Part shown: positions 52,929 to 62,629 of the stretch, piece by piece
Position numbering within the stretch: position 1 is the first letter of the stretch
Layout of the letters: every line of letters begins with the position of its first letter
Source: Dyella telluris
Lineage (GTDB): Bacteria > Pseudomonadota > Gammaproteobacteria > Xanthomonadales > Rhodanobacteraceae
Reading direction: 5' to 3'
DNA length: 64,000 nt
Assembly (NCBI RefSeq): GCF_014297575.1
Contig: NZ_CP060412.1
Coordinates: 4,927,030 to 4,991,029 of the forward strand
Notes under the pieces: generated by a model
Told to the model about the DNA's origin: nothing
The model's database searches: none
The model's input: only the letters and a program-made list of their open reading frames with translations
Translations under genes and position numbers: made by a program

Positions 52929-53651
52929 TCAGTGAACGGCAGGTGCGTCCTCGCGCCGCCACACCGACGTTCCACCCGCACTCTTGTCCAGTGAATCCAG
53001 TCGCTTCTCGTGAGCGGCCGATTCATCGGCATCGGCGCGCAGCACACGCGGCCGGCGATCAAGCACCATCGGCCCCAGTGCCACGGCAGCACCCTGCTCC
53101 TGCGCACCCTCGAAGCCAAGATCAAGCACGACCTGGCCAGAGGTCATGGCGATATACACATCCGCCAGCAGCTGCGCGTCGATCAGGCCGCCGTGCAGGT
53201 CGCGCGCGGAATTGTCGACACCCAGGCGCTTGCAGAGCGCATCGAGGCTGTTGCGCTGGCCGGGATAGCGCTCGCGCGCCATCACCAGCGTATCGAGCAC
53301 GCTGCAACGGTCTTCCAGGCGCCCGAACGATTCGCCCAGTCGCGCCAGTTCACCGTTGATGAAGCCCACGTCGAACGTGGCGTTGTGAATGATCACTTCC
53401 GCGCCATCGATGAAGGCGAGGAACTCATCCACCACATCCGGGAAACGCGGCTTGTCGAGCAGGAACTCGTCTTCGATACCCGTGACCTGCCGCGCGCCTT
53501 CGTCAATGGCGCGATCGGGGTTGAGGTACGTCTGGTAATAGCGCCCGGTGGGACGACGCTCGATCATCTCCACGCAGGCGATTTCGATCAGCCGATGGCC
53601 CTGGCGGACTTCGAGACCCGTGGTCTCGGTATCGAGCACGATCTGCCTCAT
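52929..53651 (-). CDS. dnaQ: DNA polymerase III epsilon subunit (3'-5' proofreading exonuclease)
   Basis: A 240-residue DEDDh exonuclease. ExoI motif VLDTETTGL at residues 5-13, ExoII around HNATFDVGF, and ExoIII with [14 protein letters not shown] carrying the catalytic His and Asp. The C-terminal region contacting alpha is shorter on conserved motifs but present. The start overlaps the rnhA stop by ATGA, the same rnhA-dnaQ neighbourhood as in E. coli, where the two are divergent rather than co-directional. Confidence 0.95.
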   Translation of the reverse strand: MRQIVLDTETTGLEVRQGHRLIEIACVEMIERRPTGRYYQTYLNPDRAIDEGARQVTGIEDEFLLDKPRFPDVVDEFLAFIDGAEVIIHNATFDVGFINGELARLGESFGRLEDRCSVLDTLVMARERYPGQRNSLDALCKRLGVDNSARDLHGGLIDAQLLADVYIAMTSGQVVLDLGFEGAQEQGAAVALGPMVLDRRPRVLRADADESAAHEKRLDSLDKSAGGTSVWRREDAPAVH

Positions 53652-54091
53652 GCCTTGCTCCTGAATTTCTCTGCCTCTTCGCGCGCCGCGACATCCACGC
53701 GCTCGTTCTCCACGTGACCGTTATGACCACGCACCCAATGCCAGCGCACCTGATGCGCCTGCGTCGCGTTGGACAACCGCTCCCACAGATCCTGGTTCTT
53801 CACCGGTTTCTTGTCGGCGGTTTTCCAGCCGTTGGCGCGCCACTTGGGTACCCACTGCTCGATGCCCTGCATCACGTACTTCGAGTCGGTGGTCAACGCC
53901 ACCTTGCACGGACGCGTGAGCGCTTCGAGCGCCGCAATGGCGGCCATCAGCTCCATGCGATTATTGGTGGTGTCCGGCTCACCACCTGAGAGCATGCGCT
54001 CCGATCCTTTCGCGCGCAGCAGTGCGGCCCAGCCGCCAGGCCCCGGATTGCCGAGGCACGCGCCATCGGTAAAAGCTTCCACTTCAGTCAT
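53648..54091 (-). CDS. rnhA: Ribonuclease HI
   Basis: A 147-residue RNase H. The DEDD catalytic residues are seen in [40 protein letters not shown] and [15 protein letters not shown]. The basic protrusion ([18 protein letters not shown]) is typical of HI. The ATG at 54091 matches family N-termini (E. coli MLKQVEIF); an ATG at 54100 is also open. It overlaps dnaQ by four bases. Confidence 0.95.
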   Translation of the reverse strand: MTEVEAFTDGACLGNPGPGGWAALLRAKGSERMLSGGEPDTTNNRMELMAAIAALEALTRPCKVALTTDSKYVMQGIEQWVPKWRANGWKTADKKPVKNQDLWERLSNATQAHQVRWHWVRGHNGHVENERVDVAAREEAEKFRSKA

Positions 54092-54114
54092 TGTCACCAT
54101 CGATACGTGAGGAA

Positions 54115-54798
54115 TCAGGATGCCACGTTGCGTCGGGCACCCGGTGCCAGGCCCACGTTGACCGTGGCCGGCAAGGCTTTGGGTTTAAGTCGGATGGGGG
54201 CCGCCATGCGTCGCCGCTTGCGCGCAATCAACAGGTAGCCGCCACCGAAAGCGCTGGATGCATCGATGCCTGTGTGGCGACCCGGCCAGGACCGCCCCAC
54301 CCGCTCGATGCGTTCGATATCCAGTTCGTGGCGCCGCACCCAGCGCTCCAGCAGCAGGGGTGAATGCATCGTGGGCGAATGGCCGCGCGTGCGCCACATC
54401 ATCCAGGGCAGCCAGGCGCTGAACGGATGCAGCCCAGTCAGCGCCAGCACACCGCCCGGCGCCAGCACGCGCGAGGCCTCCTCCAGCATCTCCTGGGGCG
54501 TGCCGGATACTTCGAGCGCATGGCGCAGCAGCACCAGGTCGAAGGCGTCATCGATGAACGGCAGTGATTCGTCCAGACGAGCCTTCACGTCCCCGCCGTA
54601 GCGCTGGTCCGCCACGCTCAGGCGAGTCCAGTTGCCCAGCAGCGGGAGAACGGGGGGCATATCGTCCACGGCCGCGCTGACCAGCAGTGCATGAGGGCCG
54701 CTGCAGCGCTGCAGACCCGGTGCCAGGGCAGCTGTTTCCGCGGCCAGCAGGCTGCGCAGAGGGGCGCTGCTGTAGATGTCTTGGTCACGCTGAGACAT
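54115..54798 (-). CDS. Class I SAM-dependent methyltransferase (YafS-like)
   Basis: A 227-residue methyltransferase of the Methyltransf_11 type. [37 protein letters not shown] is the recognisable motif III/post-III segment; the N-terminal SAM-binding motif is less clear. E. coli has yafS between rnhA and gloB at the same position, which supports homology. Substrate unknown. Start at 54798 chosen to give MSQRDQDIY. Confidence 0.85.
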   Translation of the reverse strand: MSQRDQDIYSSAPLRSLLAAETAALAPGLQRCSGPHALLVSAAVDDMPPVLPLLGNWTRLSVADQRYGGDVKARLDESLPFIDDAFDLVLLRHALEVSGTPQEMLEEASRVLAPGGVLALTGLHPFSAWLPWMMWRTRGHSPTMHSPLLLERWVRRHELDIERIERVGRSWPGRHTGIDASSAFGGGYLLIARKRRRMAAPIRLKPKALPATVNVGLAPGARRNVAS

Positions 54799-55023
54799 GA
54801 AGGGCCAGCCGGTCGTCGCAATGCTGACAGTGTAACGGCAGCCCGCCGACAACGTGCTCTGGTCGACAGAGAAAGGTGGGCCGACACCTCAAGTCTGAAT
54901 ACCCCTACATCTTGTTAACGTCTCAATAACGAGCGAGGCCCGACAGGGCTTTATAGTCGGCCACTTCGCGCAGGCCTGGGAGGGGCCTGCGCCAGTCGAT
55001 ACGAAACCCCGGAGGACGACTCC

Positions 55024-55788
55024 TTGCACGTCGTACCGTTACCGGCGCTTGCCGACAACTACATCTGGCTGCTCCATGACGATGCCGGCAACGCCATCGT
55101 GGTCGACCCGGGCGATGCCGCGCCGGTCGAGGCCGCACTGACTCAGCGACACCTGCAATTGCGGGCCATCCTGCTGACGCACCACCACAACGATCACATT
55201 GGCGGGGTGAACGCCCTGCTGTCGAAGCGTGAAGTACCGGTTTATGCCCCTCATGACGCACGCATCGCCACGGCCACGCAGCGCGTGAGCGATGGCGATG
55301 TCGTGGCACTCAACCTGCCGGCCGCTCGCTTCGACGTCATCGCCGTGCCCGGGCACACGACCACGCACATTGCCTATACCGGCGAGGGCGTGCTTTTGTG
55401 TGGTGACACGCTTTTCAGCATGGGCTGTGGACGCCTTTTCGAGGGCACGCCCGCGCAGATGCTGGCCTCGCTCGACCGGCTGGCCTCACTGCCCGGCAAT
55501 ACGCTGGTTTGCTGCGCACACGAGTACACCGCGGCCAACGGGCGCTTCGCGCAAACGATCGAACCGGACAACGCCTCGCTTTCGGCACGCCGACAGGAAG
55601 TCGATGCCTTGCGCGCGCACCACAAACCCAGCCTGCCGGTGGCGCTTTTCATTGAGCAGGCGACCAATCCCTTCCTGCGCACCGACAGCGATGCCGTCAT
55701 CGCATGGGGACAGCGCCAGGGCGTGGAGGATGATCGCGTTGCACGCTTCGCTGCCTTGCGGGCCAGCAAGGACGTATTCACCGGATGA
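55024..55788 (+). CDS. gloB: Hydroxyacylglutathione hydrolase (glyoxalase II)
   Basis: A 254-residue metallo-beta-lactamase-fold enzyme that hydrolyses S-lactoylglutathione in methylglyoxal detoxification. The binuclear metal motif THHHNDHIGG lies near residue 55, with PGHTTTHIAY and CGDTLFSMGCGR downstream and AHEYTAANGRF near 165. The start is a TTG at 55024, seven bases after GGAGGA; the next ATG would cut into the fold. It overlaps the following mltD by ATGA, giving coupled translation, a conserved neighbourhood with E. coli. Confidence 0.94.
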   Translation: MHVVPLPALADNYIWLLHDDAGNAIVVDPGDAAPVEAALTQRHLQLRAILLTHHHNDHIGGVNALLSKREVPVYAPHDARIATATQRVSDGDVVALNLPAARFDVIAVPGHTTTHIAYTGEGVLLCGDTLFSMGCGRLFEGTPAQMLASLDRLASLPGNTLVCCAHEYTAANGRFAQTIEPDNASLSARRQEVDALRAHHKPSLPVALFIEQATNPFLRTDSDAVIAWGQRQGVEDDRVARFAALRASKDVFTG

Positions 55789-57026
55789 AAGCCGCCCGAC
55801 GCCTGCGCCCCCTGCCCCTCGCCACGTCGGTGTTCCTGGCCGCGTGCGCCTCTGGCCCGGCACAGAAACCCATACAGACACCGACACCCGTGCCGGTGCA
55901 GCAGAAAGAAGTCTCGGTGCACCCGGCCGCGCACCCGGATCTGTCATCCGTCGGCGCCAACAGCGCTGATGACGGCAACCTCTGGCAGAACCTTCGCAGC
56001 AGCTTCGCCATGGCCGACTGCGACGCCGACCCGAACATCAACGCCTGGGCGCATCGCTACACCAGCAATCCGGATCGCTTCGAAAGCCAGATCGCAGCCG
56101 CCGCACCTCGACTTGCCTACGTCCAACAGATCGCCGCCCGCCACAACGTGGCCGGCGAGTTCGCACTTCTTCCGTGGGTCGAGAGCCAGTACCGACCTGT
56201 TTCGGGCGGCAAGGGCAGGCCAGCGGGCATGTGGCAGATCATGCCGCAGACCGCGAACGCCATGGGCATCCGGGTCGACAACAACTTCGACGGACGTCTT
56301 GATGTTCCCGCGGCCACCGACGCCATCATGGCCTTGCTCAGTCGATATCACGACGACCTGGGTGACTGGCGACTGGTGGACTATGCCTTCAACGCGGGCG
56401 AGTTTGGCATCAAGCGCATCGTCAGCCAGCACGGCGAGCCTGCCGCCGAACCGGTGATTCCCAAGATGCCGGTGAAGCCGGTGACGCGCGAGCACCTGGT
56501 CAAGCTGCTGGCCATTGCCTGCGTCATCCGCAATCCCGATCGCTTCAATGTGAGCCTGCCCACGTTGCCTTCGGAGCAGCACCTGGTAACGGTGAACATC
56601 GACAACTCCATGCCGATCGCCCGCGCTGCAAGCCATGCTGGCATGTCGACGGATGAGCTGAAGGACATCAACGCCGCGTTCCGGAACGGCATGGTCGATA
56701 GCAATGCCTCCCCTTACCTGCTGCTCCCGCGCAGCAAGGTCCAGCAGTTCCGCAACTCACTGCTGTCGGAGAGCAATAACGGTGGCGCGCAGAACATGCC
56801 GGGCACGCCCACCCTGCCGCCACTCGGCGCAGCCCTGGGCGCTGCCAGCGGCGATGACGACGACAGCAGCACCGCGAAACAAACGCACACGGTGAAGTCC
56901 GGTGAAAGCCTGTGGTCCATCGCCCGTCGCTACTCGGTGGACATCAAGCAGCTGGAAAAGTGGAACCACCTGCAGGGCCCCGGCGTGAAGCCTGGCCAGA
57001 TCCTCAAGGTCAGCGCTCCCGGATAA
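55785..57026 (+). CDS. mltD: Membrane-bound lytic murein transglycosylase with LysM (MltD type)
   Basis: A 413-residue lipoprotein. A lipobox (LAAC, Cys about residue 24) ends the signal. The SLT domain (about 115-250) contains the catalytic Glu in FALLPWVESQYRP and the GMWQIMPQTAN and DYAFNAGEFGIKRI motifs. A degenerate LysM-like stretch (about 265-320) and a good LysM domain (THTVKSGESLWSIARRYSV...NHLQGPGVKPGQILKV) close the protein. It cleaves glycan strands to release anhydromuropeptides, feeding recycling by NagZ encoded elsewhere in this window. Confidence 0.94.
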   Translation: MKAARRLRPLPLATSVFLAACASGPAQKPIQTPTPVPVQQKEVSVHPAAHPDLSSVGANSADDGNLWQNLRSSFAMADCDADPNINAWAHRYTSNPDRFESQIAAAAPRLAYVQQIAARHNVAGEFALLPWVESQYRPVSGGKGRPAGMWQIMPQTANAMGIRVDNNFDGRLDVPAATDAIMALLSRYHDDLGDWRLVDYAFNAGEFGIKRIVSQHGEPAAEPVIPKMPVKPVTREHLVKLLAIACVIRNPDRFNVSLPTLPSEQHLVTVNIDNSMPIARAASHAGMSTDELKDINAAFRNGMVDSNASPYLLLPRSKVQQFRNSLLSESNNGGAQNMPGTPTLPPLGAALGAASGDDDDSSTAKQTHTVKSGESLWSIARRYSVDIKQLEKWNHLQGPGVKPGQILKVSAPG

Positions 57027-57111
57027 GTCAGCGGGATGCGCAAAGGCGCCGATCGCCTGACGACTCCAGCAACACCCAGATCCAGCAGCAAACAGCCATC
57101 ACCGGACAAAC

Positions 57112-57140
57112 AAAAAAGGGCGGCCAGCGGCCGCCCTTTT
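57112..57140. terminator. Bidirectional terminator between mltD and ppiD
   Basis: AAAGGGCGGCC and GGCCGCCCTTT arms (57115-57125, 57129-57139) with an AGC loop; A-run on the left and T-run on the right. Confidence 0.9.
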
Positions 57141-57163
57141 CATATCGCGTCGAGACGCGTGCA

Positions 57164-59068
57164 TTACATGCGATCCGGGGCCACCTTGACCTCAACTTTG
57201 GCCTTCAGCGCGTCGATGAAACCCTGGGTGGCGAGGATCCCGTAAGCCTGGGCCATCTGGCCGCGCAGCGTGGTGCGCTGCTCAGCGGTCACCTTGCTCA
57301 GGTCGCCGTCCTGCACCTTGTCCACGGCCACCAGTGCGTAGCTGCCGTTCTGCAGGGCAACGCGTGCAAACTCTGCCTTGCCGGCAACCGGGTGCGGCAG
57401 CAGGAACGCCTGCTCCAGCACTTCCGGGGCCACGCCCTGCTGCATGCGAACCGCATCGGCCACCGTCTGCACGGAAGCACCCGCGGAAGCCGCCACGGCC
57501 GGCATGTCGTCGCCCTTCTGCAGGCGAGCCAGCAGTGCATCGGCCCGCTTCTGCTCTTCCGCCGCGGCGCGCTCGTCCAGGATCTTCTGGCGAACCTGAT
57601 CCTTCACCTCGGCCAGCGGACGCGCTGCCGACGGCAGGTGCTTGTCAACGCGCACCACCACGGCGTGATTCGTGCCCAGATCGATCAGGCCCGAATTGTT
57701 GCCCTGCACGAGCACGTCGTCCGAGAAAGCGGCCTGCACCAGCTTCGGATTGGCCGCCAGGCCGGTACCACCCTTGCGGGAGAACAGCTCGGTGGTCTGC
57801 ACCGGCAACTTGAGCGCCTCGGCCGCCGGCTCGAGCGACGACGGGTTCTGGTAGGTCTGGTCGGTGAGCTTGCCGGCAAGTTCGCTGTACTGGCGATCAC
57901 GCTCGGTGGAGAGGTAATCCTTGGCGATCTGGTCGCGCACTTCGGCGAACGGCTTCGCGTCACCGCTGCGCACATCACGCAGCCACACCACGTGATAACC
58001 CTCGTCCGACAGCACGGGCTTGGAGATCTGGCCCTTCTGCAGCGAGAACAGCGCGGAGTCGAACGCGGCGTTGGTCACACCCTTCTCGAGCCAGCCCAGG
58101 TCACCGCCGGAGCGCTTGGAACCCAGGTCGTCCGAATCCTGTGCGGCGAGCTTGGCGAAATTCTCCGGCGTGGCTTCGGCGGCGATCTTCTCGGCCTTGG
58201 CGAGCGCAGCCTTCTGCTGGTCCGGCGTGGCGTTCTTCGGCACGTTCACCAGGATGTGCGACACCAGGCGCTGCTCGGGCTGCACGAAGCGCTGCTTCTG
58301 CTCTTCGTAGCGCTTCTTCAGGTCGTCTTCGCTGGGCTGCACGTCGCTCTTCAGGTCGGCGCCGTTGACTTCGATGTACTTCAGCGAGACCTGTTCCGGG
58401 CTCATGAAATCGGCCTGATGCGCCTTGTAGAAGGCGTCAAGCTGGGCGTCGGTGACTTCGGTATCCGCCAGGGTCGGGCGCGGCACCGCGAACCAGCGCA
58501 GGTCGCGACGCTGGTAAAGCAGGCCAAGGTAACGATCCATGTCGGCGTCGGTGACGATCGTGCTGGCGATGATCGCGCGCGGCAGCAGGCCGGGCTCAAG
58601 CGACGTGCGCTGGCTGCCCTCGAACATCGCCGGCGTCATGTTCTGCGCGGCAAGGATGGCGCGGTACGTCGCGGGGTCGAACTGGCCGTTGACCTGGAAC
58701 GCCTGTTCGCTGGAAATGCGGTCGCGCAGCTCGGCGCTGGACACCTTCATGCCAAGCGTGTCGTTCGCCTGCCGGAGCAGCTGTGCATTGATCAGCTGAT
58801 CGAGCACCTGGCGCTTGGTCTCGGCGCTTTCAAACGAGGCCGCATCGAACTGGTCACCCATGCGCGCCATGGCGTCGCGGCGGGCATTGTTCATGGCGTC
58901 CTGGAAATCGCGCTGGCTGATCTCGTGCTTGCCGACCATGGCCACGTAGGTATCGGTACGCGACGCGAAATACGACTCGATGCCGAAGAACGAGATAGCG
59001 AAGACGCAAATGCCCAGAATGACGATCGAAGGCCATCCGTGAAGCTTGGTACGCAGTGCCTGCAGCAT
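57164..59068 (-). CDS. ppiD: Inner-membrane periplasmic chaperone PpiD
   Basis: A 634-residue protein with one N-terminal membrane segment (IVILGICVFAISFFGI) and a large periplasmic part: SurA-like N-terminal region (VAMVGKHEISQRDFQDAM; residues about 40-220) and a parvulin PPIC domain near 260-360 (HILVNVPKNATPDQQKAALAKAEKI). It assists folding of exported proteins at the Sec translocon. It follows hupB through two tRNAs on the same strand, matching E. coli lon-hupB-ppiD. The ATG at 59068 gives the standard short cytoplasmic tail. Confidence 0.94.
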   Translation of the reverse strand: MLQALRTKLHGWPSIVILGICVFAISFFGIESYFASRTDTYVAMVGKHEISQRDFQDAMNNARRDAMARMGDQFDAASFESAETKRQVLDQLINAQLLRQANDTLGMKVSSAELRDRISSEQAFQVNGQFDPATYRAILAAQNMTPAMFEGSQRTSLEPGLLPRAIIASTIVTDADMDRYLGLLYQRRDLRWFAVPRPTLADTEVTDAQLDAFYKAHQADFMSPEQVSLKYIEVNGADLKSDVQPSEDDLKKRYEEQKQRFVQPEQRLVSHILVNVPKNATPDQQKAALAKAEKIAAEATPENFAKLAAQDSDDLGSKRSGGDLGWLEKGVTNAAFDSALFSLQKGQISKPVLSDEGYHVVWLRDVRSGDAKPFAEVRDQIAKDYLSTERDRQYSELAGKLTDQTYQNPSSLEPAAEALKLPVQTTELFSRKGGTGLAANPKLVQAAFSDDVLVQGNNSGLIDLGTNHAVVVRVDKHLPSAARPLAEVKDQVRQKILDERAAAEEQKRADALLARLQKGDDMPAVAASAGASVQTVADAVRMQQGVAPEVLEQAFLLPHPVAGKAEFARVALQNGSYALVAVDKVQDGDLSKVTAEQRTTLRGQMAQAYGILATQGFIDALKAKVEVKVAPDRM

Positions 59069-59117
59069 GGAGAAGTTCCCGGCTCTCGTTGTTCGGCGCA
59101 CCATGTGCGCAGTGCTT

Positions 59118-59148
59118 AAAAAACAAGGGCGCCACACGGGCGCCCTTG
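59118..59148 (-). terminator. Terminator after tRNA-Asp (minus strand)
   Basis: CAAGGGCGC and GCGCCCTTG arms (59124-59132, 59140-59148); on the minus strand followed by a T-run. Confidence 0.88.
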
Positions 59149-59155
59149 CGAACTG

Positions 59156-59232
59156 TGGCGGAGCGGACGGGACTCGAACCCGCGACCTCCGGCGTGACAG
59201 GCCAGCATTCTAACCGACTGAACTACCGCTCC
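59156..59232 (-). tRNA. tRNA-Asp (anticodon GTC), second copy
   Basis: Seventy-seven bases including CCA, identical in sequence to 46220-46296 but on the other strand. Anticodon GTC. Confidence 0.97.
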
Positions 59233-59241
59233 ACATATTTC

Positions 59242-59316
59242 TGGTGGGTGCTGTAGGGATCGAACCTACGACCCTCGCCTTGTAAGGGCGACGCTCTACC
59301 GCTGAGCTAAGCACCC
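59242..59316 (-). tRNA. tRNA-Val (anticodon TAC)
   Basis: Seventy-five bases including CCA. GGGTGCT pairs with AGCACCC; loop CTTACAA gives TAC. It lies only 20 bases after the hupB stop, so it is likely processed from the hupB transcript. Confidence 0.97.
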
Positions 59317-59336
59317 GAAACTAAGCAAGTAGCCGC

Positions 59337-59609
59337 TTAGTTTAGGGCATCCTTGAGGGTCTTGCCAGCCTTGAATGCCGGAACCTTCGAGGCCTTGATC
59401 TTGATCGTCTCGTTGGTGCGCGGATTGCGACCGGTACGAGCCGCGCGCTTGCGCACGGTGAAGGTGCCAAAGCCGACCACCGACACGTCATCACCCTTCT
59501 TCAGCGCCTTCTGCACGGTCTCGAAGAACGCTTCGAGAGCACGGCCGGCGTCAGCCTTGGTGAGTTCGGCCTTCTCGGCAATGGCATTGATCAGATCGGT
59601 TTTATTCAT
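59337..59609 (-). CDS. hupB: HU-family nucleoid DNA-binding protein
   Basis: A 90-residue HU protein ([68 protein letters not shown]), the DNA-bending major nucleoid protein. Length and sequence are those of HU-beta. The ATG is preceded by GGGAG. It lies between lon and ppiD as in E. coli, with its own promoter in the 325-base upstream region. Confidence 0.97.
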   Translation of the reverse strand: MNKTDLINAIAEKAELTKADAGRALEAFFETVQKALKKGDDVSVVGFGTFTVRKRAARTGRNPRTNETIKIKASKVPAFKAGKTLKDALN

Positions 59610-59751
59610 TGAGACACTCCCTTAAACGGTTATGCAGCCCGCGTGGTCATTCTGGGACCAGGCGACGTCACCTCATGACTGGGCACCGGGACATCACCAA
59701 GCAACCCCGCATCACTGCGCACCTTGCTTGGCGTCAGGCTGCGGTGTCGCC

Positions 59752-59780
59752 TTTATACCAGTGGCCCCAAGGGTCCGCAA
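59752..59780 (-). promoter_or_regulatory. Predicted sigma-70 promoter of hupB (and tRNA-Val/tRNA-Asp)
   Basis: On the minus strand TTGCGG and TATAAA are separated by 17 bases, about 143 bases upstream of the hupB ATG. The rest of the 59610-59934 gap holds no gene. Confidence 0.65.
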
Positions 59781-59887
59781 TGACAAGCAATACCAAGGGT
59801 TCGCACGGTTCAGCATGCTTTTCGAACGCTTGCAAAGTACGTGCTGAGACGCTATGCGATCAGGACTTTTCTGATGTTATGCGGACA

Positions 59888-59917
59888 CGAAAACGGGCGG
59901 TCGCCCGCCCGTTTTCG
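59888..59917. terminator. Terminator of lon
   Basis: A perfect 13-bp stem of CGAAAACGGGCGG with its complement (59888-59900 and 59905-59917), loop TCGC. TTTT is part of the stem in both directions. It lies between the lon stop and hupB promoter. Confidence 0.8.
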
Positions 59918-59934
59918 GTGATACCCATCACGGA

Positions 59935-62454
59935 TCAGTGAGGCCGCGTATGCGGCTCCTTGTCCTTCGCGTCCTCGATCGGCGCCTCCACCTTCGGCTT
60001 GTCGCCGTCGGCAGCCTGACGCGGCTGCAGCGGGCGCTCCAGCACGATGTCCAGCACCTCGTCGATCCAGCGCACCGGATGGATGTCCAGCGAGGCGGTG
60101 ATGTTCTCCGGAATGTCGGCAAGATCCTTCTTGTTTTCGTCCGGGATGATCACCGTGGTAATGCCACCGCGATGAGCCGCCAGCAGCTTCTCCTTGAGAC
60201 CACCAATCGGAAGTACCCGACCTCGCAGGGTGATCTCACCCGTCATGGCCACCTCCGAGCGCACCGGCACCTTGGTCAGTGCCGACACCAGTGCCGTGCA
60301 CATCGCGATGCCTGCACTGGGACCGTCCTTCGGCGTGGCGCCCTCGGGCACATGGATATGGATGTCGTACTTCTCGTGGAAATCAGGCTCGATACCCAGG
60401 CGATCGGCGCGCGCACGCACCACGGACAAGGCCGCCTGGATCGATTCCTTCATCACGTCGCCGAGCTGGCCGGTATGCACCAGTCGACCCTTGCCCGGCA
60501 CCACGGAGGCCTCGATGCTGAGCAGGTCGCCGCCGACCTGGGTCCACGCCAGGCCGGTCACCAGACCCACTTCGTTCTGCAGTTCCTTGCGGCCGAAGTC
60601 GAAGCGGCGAACGCCCAGGTAATGCTCCAGGTTCTCCGAATTCACCAGCACGCGGCCCGGCGCCTTCGTCTTGGTTTTGGCCGTCTTTACGGCCGCCACG
60701 GACTTCTTGGCGCCAGCCTTGGCGGGCGCGGACTTCTTCACCTGGCCAAGCGTGAGCTCCTTCACGACCTTGCGGCAGATCTTGGAGATCTCGCGCTCGA
60801 GGTTGCGCACACCCGACTCGCGCGTGTAGTAACGCACGATATCGCGCACCGCCTCTTCGTCCACGCTCAGCTCCTCGGGCTTCAGGCCATTGGCCTTCAG
60901 CTGCTTGGGCAGCAGGTACTTCTGGGCGATACCGAGCTTTTCGTCCTCGGTGTAACCGGGGATACGAATGACTTCCATGCGGTCCAGCAGCGGACCGGGG
61001 ATGTTCAACGAGTTCGCCGTGGCAATCCACATCACCTCGGACAGGTCCAGGTCGACCTCAAGGTAGTGATCGTTGAACGCATGGTTCTGCTCAGGGTCGA
61101 GCACTTCCAGCAGCGCCGATGACGGGTCGCCGCGGAAATCCATCGACATCTTGTCGATCTCGTCCAGCACGAACAGCGGGTTCTTCGACGCCACCTTGTT
61201 CAGGTTCTGCACGATGCGACCCGGCATGGAACCGATGTAGGTGCGGCGATGACCACGGATCTCGGCCTCGTCACGCACACCACCCAGGCTCATGCGGACA
61301 AACTTGCGGTTGGTTGCCTTGGCGATGGACTGGCCCAGCGAGGTCTTGCCCACGCCCGGCGGACCAACGAGGCACAGGATGGGGCCGCGCATGGTGTTCA
61401 CGCGCTGCTGCACCGCGAGGTATTCGAGGATGCGCTCCTTGACCTTCTCCAGGCCAAAGTGATCGGCATCCAGCACTTCCTGCGCGAGCTGGAGATCCTT
61501 GCGGACCTTGCTCTTCTTTTTCCACGGCACGCCGACCAGCCAGTCGAGATAGTTGCGCACGACGGTCGCCTCGGCTGACATCGGCGACATCTGGCGAAGC
61601 TTGCCGAATTCCTGGCGCGCCTTGGCGAGCACGGGCTTGGGCATGCCGGCGGCTTCGATCTTCTTCTGCAGGTCTTCAATTTCGTTCGGGCCATCCTCGC
61701 CCTCGCCGAGCTCCTTCTGGATGGCCTTCATCTGCTCGTTGAGGTAGTACTCGCGCTGGCTCTTCTCCATCTGCGACTTCACGCGGCCGCGGATGCGCTT
61801 TTCCACCTGCTGCAGATCCATCTCGCCATCGACCAGCCCGATCAGCAGCTCAAGTCGCTGACCGACATCGGCCGTCTCCAGCACCTTCTGTTTTTCAGCC
61901 ATGCGCACGGACAAATGCGCGGCAATGGAGTCCGCAACGCGCGAGGGATCATCAATGCCCGACAGCGTCGCCAGAACTTCCGGCGGCAACTTGCGGCTCT
62001 GCTTGACCAACTGCTCGAACAGCGACACCAGCGTGCGCGACACCACGTCGAGCTCGCGCTCCTTGGTGGAGTACACCGGCTCGATGACGCGCGAAGTGGC
62101 CGTCAACATGCCGCCTTCTTCGTCGTAATTCTCGATCTGCACGCGCGACTGGCCCTCGACCAGCACCTTCACGGTGCCGTCGGGCAACTTCAGCAACTGC
62201 AACACGCCAGCCAGCGTGCCGATCTCGTGCAGATCGCTGATCTTGGGGTCATCAATATCCGGGCTTTTCTGGGCGACCAGCAGGATCTGGCGCTCGCCCT
62301 CCATCGCGCGCTCCAGCGCACGCATGGACTTGTCGCGGCCGACGAACAGCGGGATGACCATATGGGGATAAACCACCACGTCACGCAGCGGCAGCACGGG
62401 AAGGGCTTCCAGTGCAGCTCCGGTGGTCTGGGGGTTGGGGGCGGTCTTTGCCAT
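59935..62454 (-). CDS. lon: ATP-dependent protease Lon
   Basis: An 839-residue AAA+ Ser/Lys protease that degrades misfolded and regulatory proteins. N-terminal substrate domain ([23 protein letters not shown]), Walker [12 protein letters not shown] near 365, Walker [10 protein letters not shown], and a proteolytic domain with the catalytic Ser in [11 protein letters not shown] near 710 and Lys in [10 protein letters not shown] near 752. A Lys/Ala/Thr-rich insertion between ATPase and protease domains (about residues 570-600) is longer than in E. coli Lon. The ATG at 62454 gives the standard start. It lies between clpX and hupB as in E. coli. Confidence 0.97.
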   Translation of the reverse strand: MAKTAPNPQTTGAALEALPVLPLRDVVVYPHMVIPLFVGRDKSMRALERAMEGERQILLVAQKSPDIDDPKISDLHEIGTLAGVLQLLKLPDGTVKVLVEGQSRVQIENYDEEGGMLTATSRVIEPVYSTKERELDVVSRTLVSLFEQLVKQSRKLPPEVLATLSGIDDPSRVADSIAAHLSVRMAEKQKVLETADVGQRLELLIGLVDGEMDLQQVEKRIRGRVKSQMEKSQREYYLNEQMKAIQKELGEGEDGPNEIEDLQKKIEAAGMPKPVLAKARQEFGKLRQMSPMSAEATVVRNYLDWLVGVPWKKKSKVRKDLQLAQEVLDADHFGLEKVKERILEYLAVQQRVNTMRGPILCLVGPPGVGKTSLGQSIAKATNRKFVRMSLGGVRDEAEIRGHRRTYIGSMPGRIVQNLNKVASKNPLFVLDEIDKMSMDFRGDPSSALLEVLDPEQNHAFNDHYLEVDLDLSEVMWIATANSLNIPGPLLDRMEVIRIPGYTEDEKLGIAQKYLLPKQLKANGLKPEELSVDEEAVRDIVRYYTRESGVRNLEREISKICRKVVKELTLGQVKKSAPAKAGAKKSVAAVKTAKTKTKAPGRVLVNSENLEHYLGVRRFDFGRKELQNEVGLVTGLAWTQVGGDLLSIEASVVPGKGRLVHTGQLGDVMKESIQAALSVVRARADRLGIEPDFHEKYDIHIHVPEGATPKDGPSAGIAMCTALVSALTKVPVRSEVAMTGEITLRGRVLPIGGLKEKLLAAHRGGITTVIIPDENKKDLADIPENITASLDIHPVRWIDEVLDIVLERPLQPRQAADGDKPKVEAPIEDAKDKEPHTRPH

Positions 62455-62573
62455 CGAAGAGAATCTCTCGTGATGAAATACGTCTTTGCAACCGACACTG
62501 CGCCGGGGGCATCTGTACGTCAAGTGGTGTCTGGCGGCCCTGCACTCAAGTGCATGAACTGGCGGACAAACAA

Positions 62574-62603
62574 AATGGCCCCGGCATTTCTGCCGGGGCC
62601 ATT
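62574..62603 (-). terminator. Terminator of clpX
   Basis: AATGGCCCCGGCA and TGCCGGGGCCATT arms (62574-62586, 62591-62603) with a four-base loop; on the minus strand followed by TTTTGTTT. Confidence 0.85.
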
Positions 62604-62629
62604 CAAGTCACTCAGGGTGCTTGAGCTGC

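Noticed and set aside
62455-62573. A heat-shock (sigma-32) promoter for lon
   Set aside because: A CTTGAC sequence is present but no CCCCAT-type -10 lies at the right distance.
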